Below, piece by piece: positions 42,025 through 49,273 of a stretch of 56,057 nt of DNA. Source of the DNA: Vicinamibacteria bacterium (lineage in GTDB: Bacteria; Acidobacteriota; Vicinamibacteria; Vicinamibacterales; UBA8438); assembly GCA_022820825.1 (NCBI GenBank), contig JAJEEU010000061.1, forward strand, positions 1-56,057. The letters are read 5' to 3'. The notes beneath the pieces were generated by a model. The model had not been told where the DNA came from. It was given only the letters and a program-made list of their open reading frames with translations, and searched no databases. The position numbers and the translations under genes are program-made. Numbering within the stretch: the first letter of the stretch is position 1; every line of letters begins with the position of its first letter.

Positions 42025-42777
42025 ATGTCGCCGAGCACTTCCCAGGCAGCAACGGCCGCCCCTCCTGCCGCTGCCCGCCGTCCCGTTCCGCAGCCTGCGG
42101 CGTCCACTGCCGCCGGCGTGAACCCGGACGCGCCGGTGCGCGTCGAGGTGGCGATGCCGCGCGACCTGTTCGACCGCCTGACAGCCCACGACCACGCGCC
42201 GCGCTGCCGCTACGACATGGCGACCGGGCGGGCCGAGTTCGTCGCCGAGCCGGGGCCGGCGCACGAATGGCGCGCGCACGGTCCCTCATCCCTGTTTGTC
42301 CGCATCGAGGATGCGCTCGCCGCCGCCGGACGGCCGGTCAGGTTCTTCATCGGCCGCGCGACCCGCCTGCTGAGCGAGGACGGCGCCTTCGAGCCGGACG
42401 AGAGCCTCTACATCGACCCGCCGGACGAGCCGGACCTGATGGAGTTCGACGGCTACCTGGACGCCCGCAGGGGACACCCGGTGCCCGACGTCGTGGTCGA
42501 GATCGACCGCAGCGTCGGTTCGAGCCGCAAGCTGGCGCCGTACTTCCGGATGGGGGTGCGGGAGGCGTGGACCTGGAGCCGGGCGGACGGCGCGCGCATC
42601 TGGGTGGCGGACCCGCGGGTGGAGGACGGCTTCCGCGCCGCGGACCGCAGCGCAGTCCTGACCGGCCTTTGCCGGGACGACCTCGACCGGCTGCTCGCGA
42701 GCCGCGAGCCCGCAGGCGTCTCGCGCGAGCTCGCGGAGCAGGTGGCGCGAGCGATGCTGGCCGACGCCCCCGGCTGA
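42025..42777 (+). CDS. Uma2-family (DUF820) PD-(D/E)XK nuclease-like protein
   Basis: A 250-residue cytosolic protein of the Uma2 restriction-endonuclease-like family. The core motif reads PVPDVVVEIDRSVGSSRKLA followed by PYFRMGVREAWTWSR, giving the acidic pair and the lysine of the fold. Many Uma2 proteins have no proven activity and occur in large numbers in cyanobacteria and others. The Pro/Ala-rich N-terminal 50 residues are probably disordered. Start at ATG 42025 (GGAG upstream) is preferred over 42001, which overlaps a -10-like box. It stands alone between the receptor and the Mo-enzyme operon. Confidence 0.82.
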   Translation: MSPSTSQAATAAPPAAARRPVPQPAASTAAGVNPDAPVRVEVAMPRDLFDRLTAHDHAPRCRYDMATGRAEFVAEPGPAHEWRAHGPSSLFVRIEDALAAAGRPVRFFIGRATRLLSEDGAFEPDESLYIDPPDEPDLMEFDGYLDARRGHPVPDVVVEIDRSVGSSRKLAPYFRMGVREAWTWSRADGARIWVADPRVEDGFRAADRSAVLTGLCRDDLDRLLASREPAGVSRELAEQVARAMLADAPG

Positions 42778-42899
42778 TGCTTCACGTCCGCGCGCCGCTG
42801 TGAATGCGGTTGTGAGGCCCCGCTCCCGGCTGTTATCGTGTGCGGTGTCGGCCGCCCGCGCGATGCGGACGCGGCCGCGAGCTTCGCGAGGAGGACCGC

Positions 42900-44207
42900 A
42901 TGAGCGGCAAGCAGACGAGCAGGCGCGGGTTCCTGAAGAGCGGCGGGGCGGTTGCAGGCCTGGTGGCGGCGCCGCCGGCGCTGGGGCTGGGCGGCGCGGC
43001 GGCCGCGGCGCAGGGGCCGGAGGTGTTCGACAACAACGACCTCGAGAGCGTCCTGTACGGCCGGCGCTCGCGGTTCGTCACCACTACGCGCGAGGTCGAA
43101 GGGCGCAGCCACTACCAGACGCCGCGCGTCCGGCCGAATCCGCAGCGCCCGAGCGCCCGCACGCCGCTGGCCGACCTGGTCGGGACCATCACGCCGACGC
43201 CGCTGCACTTCACCACGCAGCATTACTACGGCATTCCGGACATCAATCCCGCGGAGCACTCGCTGATGATCGAGGGGCTGGTGGATCGGCCGCTGGTCTT
43301 CACGCTGGACGAGCTGCGGCGGTTCCCGTTCGTCTCCCGCGCGTACTTCCTGGAATGCATCGGCAACCGGCCGAATCCGCGCGCCACCACCGTCACCGGG
43401 ACGCACGGCCGCATGGGGTGCAGCGAGTGGACCGGCGTGCCGCTGTCGGTGCTGCTCGACGAGGTGGGCGTGCAGGCCGGCGCGTCCTGGATCATCGCGG
43501 AAGGCGCCGACGGCGGCCGGCATACCAAGAGCGTGCCGCTGGCCAAGGCGCTCGACGACGTGCTGGTCGCCTACGGGCAGAACGGCGAGCCCGTGCGCCC
43601 CGACCACGGCTTCCCGCTGCGCCTGGTGGTGCCCGGCTTCGAGGGCATCTACAACGTGAAGTGGCTGAAGCGGATCAAGCTCGTCGACAAGCCTTACCTG
43701 TCGTTCCAGGAGCATTCGCGCTTCCTGACGCCGGACCCGAAGACGCAGCGCGACAGCTACGACTTCGGCCCCAACTCGGTCATCACCCGGCCGTCGGGCG
43801 AGCAGCAACTGCAGACTTCGGGCATGCACGTCATCAGCGGACTCGCGTGGTCGGGCGGCGGCAGGGTGAGCAGGGTCGAGGTGTCCACCGACGGCGGCGC
43901 GACCTACCGCGAGGCGGAGCTGGCCGGTCCGGTGCTGCCGAAGGCGCACACGCGCTTCTTCCTGCCCTGGCGCTGGGACGGCGGCGAGGCGGTGCTGCAG
44001 TCGCGCTGCCTCGACGAGCGCGGGCAGTTGCAGCCCACCGAGGCGGAGTACGCGCGCTACTGGAATCTCACGCGCGGGCAGCTCTACGGCACGATCCAGA
44101 GCCAGCTCGGCTACTGCAACTGGATCCAGCCGTGGAAGGTGGCGGCGGACGGCAAGGTCACGAACGGTCTCGAGCCGACCGACGTGGTGGTCGACGTACA
44201 TGCCTAG
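42900..44207 (+). CDS. Sulfite oxidase-family molybdopterin enzyme (SoxC/SorA-like)
   Basis: A 435-residue Mo enzyme with a Tat signal (TSRRGFLKSGG, residues 6-16). The sulfite oxidase fold is shown by LMIEGLVDRPLVFTLDELRR, the Mo-binding cysteine C153 in YFLECIGNRPNP, CSEWTGVPLSVLLDEVG, and the dimerisation domain (RVSRVEVSTDGGATYREAEL). It should oxidise sulfite to sulfate in the periplasm and pass electrons to the cytochrome encoded next, overlapping by 8 bp. No other sox genes are near, so a free-standing sulfite dehydrogenase or a related thiol/sulfonate role is more likely than a full Sox system. GAGGAGG precedes ATG 42900. Confidence 0.9.
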   Translation: MSGKQTSRRGFLKSGGAVAGLVAAPPALGLGGAAAAAQGPEVFDNNDLESVLYGRRSRFVTTTREVEGRSHYQTPRVRPNPQRPSARTPLADLVGTITPTPLHFTTQHYYGIPDINPAEHSLMIEGLVDRPLVFTLDELRRFPFVSRAYFLECIGNRPNPRATTVTGTHGRMGCSEWTGVPLSVLLDEVGVQAGASWIIAEGADGGRHTKSVPLAKALDDVLVAYGQNGEPVRPDHGFPLRLVVPGFEGIYNVKWLKRIKLVDKPYLSFQEHSRFLTPDPKTQRDSYDFGPNSVITRPSGEQQLQTSGMHVISGLAWSGGGRVSRVEVSTDGGATYREAELAGPVLPKAHTRFFLPWRWDGGEAVLQSRCLDERGQLQPTEAEYARYWNLTRGQLYGTIQSQLGYCNWIQPWKVAADGKVTNGLEPTDVVVDVHA

Positions 44208-44763
44208 ATGCTGGACGGCGCTGCTCGTCGCCGGCGCCGTGCTGCTCGGCGCGCCGGTGCACGCGCAGGAGCCGGCGGCGCACTCGGGGCTCGGCCGGCC
44301 GCCCACGGATGCCGAGCTGCACGACGTGCTGGTGGGGCCGGACGGCGAGGATCTGCCACCGGGGAGCGGCACGGTCGCCGACGGAGAGCGGATCTTCGCG
44401 GCCCGCGGCTGCGCGAACTGCCACGGTCCGACCGGCGAGGAGGGCCCGTCGATCCCGCTCGTGGGCGGCGACGTCACGACGCGCTCGAACTACTGGCCGA
44501 TTCAGCACTGGCCGTTCGCGCCGAGCATCTGGGACTACATCCGCCGCGTCATGCCGTACGACCGTCCCGGCATCCTCACCGTCGACGAAACGTACGCGCT
44601 GACCGCGTATCTCCTCCACCGCAACGGCATCATCGGCGAAGAGGACGTGATGACCGCCGACACGTTGCCGCAGGTCAGGATGCCCCGCCGGGACGACTAC
44701 CTGATCCCGGAGACCTGGACGCCGGCCACGCGGCGCGGCTTCGAGATCCTGCCCGAGCGGTGA
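44200..44763 (+). CDS. Secreted mono-heme c cytochrome (SoxD-like partner)
   Basis: A 187-residue protein with a signal peptide ending VHAQ and C71-A-N-C74-H75 in a class I cytochrome domain; the axial methionine is probably in VMPYDRPG. It resembles the C-terminal cytochrome part of SoxD. It overlaps the Mo-enzyme gene by 8 bp, which strongly supports a two-subunit dehydrogenase. Its stop overlaps a further small reading frame (GTGA). Confidence 0.88.
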   Translation: MPRCWTALLVAGAVLLGAPVHAQEPAAHSGLGRPPTDAELHDVLVGPDGEDLPPGSGTVADGERIFAARGCANCHGPTGEEGPSIPLVGGDVTTRSNYWPIQHWPFAPSIWDYIRRVMPYDRPGILTVDETYALTAYLLHRNGIIGEEDVMTADTLPQVRMPRRDDYLIPETWTPATRRGFEILPER

Positions 44764-44888
44764 CGGCGATCGTCCCGACGGAGATTCCGCGCGTCGGCTT
44801 CACGCTGGAGGCGATCGGCACCCCCTGGGGCGAGACGGGTGAGCATCCCTTCACCGGCGCGACTTCGCGTCGGCTCGGCGGCAGCTAG
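44760..44888 (+). CDS. Possible 42-residue coupled small protein
   Basis: A GTG overlapping the cytochrome stop (GTGA) opens a 42-codon frame with strong GC at third positions, encoding EAIGTPWGETGEHPFTGATS near the end. It has no signal or membrane helix. It might be a genuine small subunit, the remains of a longer gene, or chance. Its stop overlaps the convergent DUF2911 gene end. Confidence 0.3.
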   Translation: MTAIVPTEIPRVGFTLEAIGTPWGETGEHPFTGATSRRLGGS

Positions 44889-46006
44889 CGGACTATCACG
44901 AAGTCGGCTGCCCACTCGTGCGGGCCCCAGTGGACGACGAGACGGCCGCCGTCCGCGCCGGCCGGTACGAGCGTGATCCCGAGCGGCCGGAACGCACCGG
45001 CGGCGCGCGAGTACTCGGCGGCAACCTCGGCCGCGTCGAACGCCTGGTCGTGCTGCGTGCCCCAGGAATCCGGTTCGTCGTTGAAGACAAGACGCCAGCC
45101 GCCGCCCGCGCGCTTGAGCCACAGCCCGTACAGCCCGGCGAACCCCGGCGCCAGGTTGGCGGTGGGCAGGTCGGTTTGTCCGAAACGCAGCGCCACGTCG
45201 CTGCGGATGCGCACCGCGGGTGCACGGACCAGCACCACGACAGCGCCGTCGGGCGTCGACGCCAGGTTCGGATAGTCCACGCCGTCGACGGGCAGGTCCT
45301 TGCCGTAGAGGACGGCGATGCGCGCGCCGTCCGGCAGCGTCACGGCCGTCTCGTTCCGTTCGGCGAGCCTGTTGAGGCGCGCCGTGGCGCTGGTGTCGCT
45401 GTCGCGCTGCAGCGCCTCGCCGAAGCCGCCGGAGCTCGGGAGCTGCAACTGCGGTGGCGGCAGCGCATCGAAACGGAACTCCGTGCTCCAGGCGTGCCGG
45501 CCCCAGCGCATGCGCAGCCGGCCGGCAGCGGTCCCGGTCGCGTGCAGCGACGCCCGGAACGCCGGCGCCGAGGCGCCTGCCTCGCGATGCGCCAGCGGGA
45601 CGGCGTTGGTGCGGCCGTCGCTGTGCGCTTGCAGCTCCCAGCCGTCGGCGGTCCTGGCCAGCGAGAGCGCGTAGCTGATGGCCGGCGGGGGCATGCCCGG
45701 TGCGCCTGCCGGCGGCTGCGCGCCGGCATCGTACGCGATCGGGCCCATGCGCAGCGTGGGGCCGGCGGTGAGCGTGCCGATCGCCGCGCGGGATTCGACG
45801 GACCCGGAGAGCAGCGCCGCGTATGCGTTGTCGGCGGCGGAGAGCGCGGGGGGATGCGCAACCTCGATCGATTGCGCGTCGAGCGCCAGCGAAACGCGCA
45901 TGCGGCCGTCTCCGCCGGCGTCGGGTTGCAGCGCGCGCGCGCCGGCTACCGCGGCCGCGCAAGCGATGGCGGCGCCGGCGAGGCGGAAGCGGCCCATGTA
46001 TCGCAT
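44885..46006 (-). CDS. Secreted DUF2911 protein
   Basis: A 373-residue protein with a signal peptide and two related beta-rich halves; the C-terminal half is a DUF2911 domain (YGLWLKRAGGGWRLVFNDEP, TLVPAGADGGRLVVHWGPHE, then WAADFVIV). DUF2911 proteins are secreted and of unknown role, common in Bacteroidetes and Acidobacteria. Two ATGs (46006, 45997) are possible; neither has a ribosome site. It follows the copper monooxygenase gene by 18 bp and is the last of five minus-strand genes starting at 51205. Confidence 0.8.
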   Translation of the reverse strand: MRYMGRFRLAGAAIACAAAVAGARALQPDAGGDGRMRVSLALDAQSIEVAHPPALSAADNAYAALLSGSVESRAAIGTLTAGPTLRMGPIAYDAGAQPPAGAPGMPPPAISYALSLARTADGWELQAHSDGRTNAVPLAHREAGASAPAFRASLHATGTAAGRLRMRWGRHAWSTEFRFDALPPPQLQLPSSGGFGEALQRDSDTSATARLNRLAERNETAVTLPDGARIAVLYGKDLPVDGVDYPNLASTPDGAVVVLVRAPAVRIRSDVALRFGQTDLPTANLAPGFAGLYGLWLKRAGGGWRLVFNDEPDSWGTQHDQAFDAAEVAAEYSRAAGAFRPLGITLVPAGADGGRLVVHWGPHEWAADFVIVR

Positions 46007-46024
46007 GCGGCGGCGGGGCGCCCG

Positions 46025-47338
46025 TCAGTTCTGGTTGTCGGTGGCCGCCGCTTCCGGATCGACCTCGGCGTAGCCGATGAACGCGAGCGCCATCTCGTCG
46101 TCGGTGCGGTTCCCGTGCCCGACCGCGCGGTTCGGGTCGAAGTCCCTGCGCGCCGCCCGCTCCGCGGTGTTGTCGTACCAGAAGTCGACGTCGATGCGCG
46201 TTCCCTGCGGCAGCAGCTTGGGTTCCTTGTACTTATAGGTTTCCTGCCAGTTCTGGTCGTAGTGCGGCACGTCGAGCAGCAGCTCTTCGGAGCCGTCCGG
46301 ATAGACGGCCGTATAGCGCGCCCCGGTCGCCCGCAGGTGGGCGTGCGGCCAGTAGGTCAGCACGTACGTATCCTTCTCGAGCAGGCGGGACGTGCCGACC
46401 CGGTAGTGCGGATGCTGCGGGGGAATCTCGAACCCGGCGTTCGGTATGAAGTCGTTCTGCACCTTGTAACGCACCGGCTCGTCGGCCACGAAGAACCCGA
46501 CCTCCGGCTGGCTCCAGACGCCGGAGCCGTCCGCCGGCTCCTTGTGGTAGTGCATGTTGAAGATGAGCGACGTGCCCTTCTCCAGCAGCACGCCGAAGCC
46601 GTCGGGCAACATGCCGCTCTCGGCGCCCTCGGCGATGCAACTCAGCAGCTCGCCGAGGGCGTCCGCACCCTCGGTGGCGCCGGGGGCCGGCGTATAGGCC
46701 GTGCCCGGCGGCCTGAAGAACACGCACATGTGGTGCACGACCCCCTCGGTGCCGGTCTTGAACTCCCAGCCCCGGACCCACGTGTCCTGCGGCAGCTCCG
46801 TCTCGGTCAGCGTGTGGAACAGGTTGGCGTTGAGGTCGTAGATGTCGTCCTCGACGCGGTACGGCTCGGGCAGCTTGACGATGAAGTCGGGGGCGCCGTT
46901 CGACCAGCCGCCGCTGGCTTCTTCCGTCCACTGCCGGGACGGCGGCGCGTCCGCGGAGTCGCCGGCGGGCGCGCCGGCGTCGACCCAGCGCAGAATGGTG
47001 TCGATCTCCGCATCCGTCAGACCGCGCTCGTTGGCGAAGACGCCGGCAGGTCCGGTGGCGAACCACGGCGGCATCTCGCGCGCCTCTACCTTGCTAGCGA
47101 TCGAACGCGCCCAGGGGCGCGTTTCCGCATAGCTCGTGAGCGACATCGGGGCGACCAGGCCGCCGATGTTCTGGCCGACGGGCCGATGGCAGGTCTGACA
47201 GTTCGCCTGCAGGATCGGCAGGACGTCCTTGTAGAACGTCGCCGTCTCGGCCGCTTCGTTGCCGGCTTGCGCCGGTGCCGCTGCGCCAACTGCCAGGCCC
47301 GTGGCGGCGAGAGCGATGAGCATGCGCGGATGGGACAT
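46025..47338 (-). CDS. Cytochrome c fused to copper type II monooxygenase-like domain, second copy
   Basis: A 437-residue secreted protein with the same layout as the 10985 gene. Heme motif C47-Q-T-C50-H51; shared module MSLTSYAETRPWARSIASKV and MPPWFA; copper-ligand candidates H202/H203 (VVHHMC), H263 (NMHYH), H332/H334 (WPHAHLRA) and M416 (TDDEMALAF). Overall similarity to the first copy is moderate, so they may act on different substrates. It lies in the minus-strand series between the Ig-like protein and DUF2911. GAGAGG lies just before ATG 47338. Confidence 0.82.
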   Translation of the reverse strand: MSHPRMLIALAATGLAVGAAAPAQAGNEAAETATFYKDVLPILQANCQTCHRPVGQNIGGLVAPMSLTSYAETRPWARSIASKVEAREMPPWFATGPAGVFANERGLTDAEIDTILRWVDAGAPAGDSADAPPSRQWTEEASGGWSNGAPDFIVKLPEPYRVEDDIYDLNANLFHTLTETELPQDTWVRGWEFKTGTEGVVHHMCVFFRPPGTAYTPAPGATEGADALGELLSCIAEGAESGMLPDGFGVLLEKGTSLIFNMHYHKEPADGSGVWSQPEVGFFVADEPVRYKVQNDFIPNAGFEIPPQHPHYRVGTSRLLEKDTYVLTYWPHAHLRATGARYTAVYPDGSEELLLDVPHYDQNWQETYKYKEPKLLPQGTRIDVDFWYDNTAERAARRDFDPNRAVGHGNRTDDEMALAFIGYAEVDPEAAATDNQN

Positions 47339-47395
47339 TGGCCTCTCCTCGTGCGACGTTGCTGACCCAAAGATACCGCACGGCCGGCCGGGTTG

Positions 47396-48235
47396 CTAGT
47401 CCGGCCGCACCTGGATGGTTACGGACGCGAACGTCGTGGACGGCACGCGCGGCCAGCCGGCCGGGTTGACGTCGCCGTCGTTGACCGCGGCGCGCAGCAC
47501 GTACGTGCCGGGCTCGTTGAACGTGGCGCTCGTGGCGAGCTCGACGCCCGCGACCGGTTCGGTCCCCTCCGGAAACGGCGAACGCGGCGGATCGAACGTC
47601 ACCGTGCCGGGTCCCCGGTAGCGCTGCCAGCGGGCGCCGGCGCGCTCCCTTGCGCGATCCCCGTCCGGCAGGCCGTCGTCGCTGACGTTGATGGTCAGCG
47701 TGACGGCATCGCCGGCAGCAACGGTTGTCCGGCCGGCGCTCAGGCTGACGGCCGGCGGCTGATTGCCGTCTGGCGGCGCCTCCAGCACGTACAGGTCGAG
47801 CAGCGTGCCGACGGCCCTGTCCGTCTTCCCATGTGCGGTCACCGTCCAGATCAGCTCGTCGTCCTCGCCGAAGTCGGCCGGCAGCCTGACGCGGAACACG
47901 TAGCCCTCGCGCCGGCTGGCCGCGCCGCCGCGGCGGCGCCGCGGTGTGAACACGGACGGCTGCCCCTGGTCCGGCCCGCCCGGCTCGATGTTGTTGTCGG
48001 GACCGACCGGGACGTGCAGCACTTCCTCGTAGTTCTTGTTCAGGTAGCCGAACCACATGTCGACCGTGCCGTCGGGATTGCGGATCCATCCTTCATACAA
48101 CGGCGCGACGTTCTGGCCCCGGTTGTACTGGATCTGGGTATCCAGGATGTCGATCTCCTGCGCGCCGGCGGGAGCGGCGAGAGCACCCAGCGCCGCCAGG
48201 ACGCAGACCGTTGCATGGAGCCGGACGCGCAGCAT
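47396..48235 (-). CDS. Secreted Ig-like (PKD-type) protein of unknown function
   Basis: A 279-residue protein with a signal peptide ending GAQ. The N-terminal half has EIDILDTQIQYNRGQNVAPL and MWFGYLNKNYEEVLHVPVG; the C-terminal half is an Ig/cadherin-like domain (NQPPAVSLSAGRTTVAAGDA, GTYVLRAAVNDGD). It has no catalytic motif and may be a scaffold or ligand-binding protein. ATG 48235 or GTG 48253 could be the start; neither has a clear ribosome site. It follows the cytochrome-PWGDPD fusion closely, so is probably its partner. Confidence 0.7.
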   Translation of the reverse strand: MLRVRLHATVCVLAALGALAAPAGAQEIDILDTQIQYNRGQNVAPLYEGWIRNPDGTVDMWFGYLNKNYEEVLHVPVGPDNNIEPGGPDQGQPSVFTPRRRRGGAASRREGYVFRVRLPADFGEDDELIWTVTAHGKTDRAVGTLLDLYVLEAPPDGNQPPAVSLSAGRTTVAAGDAVTLTINVSDDGLPDGDRARERAGARWQRYRGPGTVTFDPPRSPFPEGTEPVAGVELATSATFNEPGTYVLRAAVNDGDVNPAGWPRVPSTTFASVTIQVRPD

Positions 48236-48263
48236 GGGTTGCACCGTCGTCACGGGGTTTTCG

Positions 48264-49259
48264 TCAGCGCTCGATCAGCGAGTCGAGGAAGAAGTCGACG
48301 CAGTCGTAGTCGAGGATCTGCAGGTTCTCCTCCAGCCGCCGGTACAGCGGCATGCGGATGGTCCACGGGCGCGTGAACACCTCCGGATCCTCGATGGTCG
48401 CCTCGTACAGGATGTGGTCCTCGCCCCTGGGGGTGAGGCGTTCCTCCACGTTGAGCTGGTTGCTGTGGTAGTTGCCCGACGCGTCGAACCAGGTCTGGCC
48501 GTTGAAGTAGGTAGTGTTGATGACCATCGTATCGCCTTCCCAGCGGCCGCGGGAGTCGCCCATCCAGAAGTCGTTCGGCAGCGGGTGCGGGCTGCCGTCG
48601 GTATAAATGATGCGCACCGCGTGGGCGAACTCGAAGGTCATCACCATGTGGTCCGGCGTCTGGATTATCTGGAACGGGAACGGCATGTACATGATGCGCG
48701 GCACGCCGGGCAGGAAGCACTGGCGCACCGGGTCGTCGGTCATGCGGTTCTCGAAGTTCTGCCGCCGCTGCGCCAGCGCGTCGTCGCGGTACGGGATGGT
48801 CTCGCCGACCACCACGCTCAGGCCCGCCGGGACGCCGTCCTCGGCGTTGTGAGCCTCGAGGTTCCAGGAGGCGGCGTTGAGCGCCTGCCAGATGCCGCTC
48901 AGGTCCGGATGTTCCGGCTCCGCCGCGGCCTGGCCGCCGCCAGCGGCCGCCGCGCCCGGGGCGGCCAGGTATTCGACGAGCTGGTATACCTCGTCGTCCG
49001 AGAGTTCACGCGCCGAGATGGGCGGCATCTGGCCGAAGCCTTCGCGGACGATCGCAAGCACGTAGTCGGCGTCGTAGCTCATCGGCGCCAGGGCGGGCGC
49101 CAGACCGCCGGACCCCTGCGGCCCGTGGCAGGTGACGCATACCTTGTCGTAGGCCGCCTCACCGGGATGCTGCGCCCAGGCGGTGTGCAGGCCGGCGAGC
49201 AGGACGATGCAACAGGCCGCCGCGATGCGCGCGGCTCGCCGTCTTGATTGGATTCTCAT
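48264..49259 (-). CDS. Cytochrome c fused to PWGDPD/CHEGNY-type domain
   Basis: A 331-residue secreted protein. A class I cytochrome domain (C41-V-T-C44-H45; FGQMPPISARELSDDEVYQL) covers residues about 31-102. After an Ala/Gly linker, residues 116-331 resemble the secreted PWGDPD family: HPDLSGIWQALN at the start, RIIYTDGSPHPLPNDFWMGD with SRGRWEGDTMVINTTYF after it, ending LDYDCVDFFLDSLIER in place of CHEGNY. This ties the uncharacterised family to electron transfer. GGGAGGG precedes ATG 49259, 14 bp after the PQQ dehydrogenase stop, so the cytochrome is the likely acceptor of that enzyme. Confidence 0.85.
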   Translation of the reverse strand: MRIQSRRRAARIAAACCIVLLAGLHTAWAQHPGEAAYDKVCVTCHGPQGSGGLAPALAPMSYDADYVLAIVREGFGQMPPISARELSDDEVYQLVEYLAAPGAAAAGGGQAAAEPEHPDLSGIWQALNAASWNLEAHNAEDGVPAGLSVVVGETIPYRDDALAQRRQNFENRMTDDPVRQCFLPGVPRIMYMPFPFQIIQTPDHMVMTFEFAHAVRIIYTDGSPHPLPNDFWMGDSRGRWEGDTMVINTTYFNGQTWFDASGNYHSNQLNVEERLTPRGEDHILYEATIEDPEVFTRPWTIRMPLYRRLEENLQILDYDCVDFFLDSLIER

Positions 49260-49273
49260 CGAAGAAACCCTCC

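Noticed and set aside
42900-44763. Complete Sox thiosulfate-oxidation cluster
   Set aside because: Only the Mo enzyme and one cytochrome are present; soxXYZAB are absent, so the pair is called sulfite-dehydrogenase-like.
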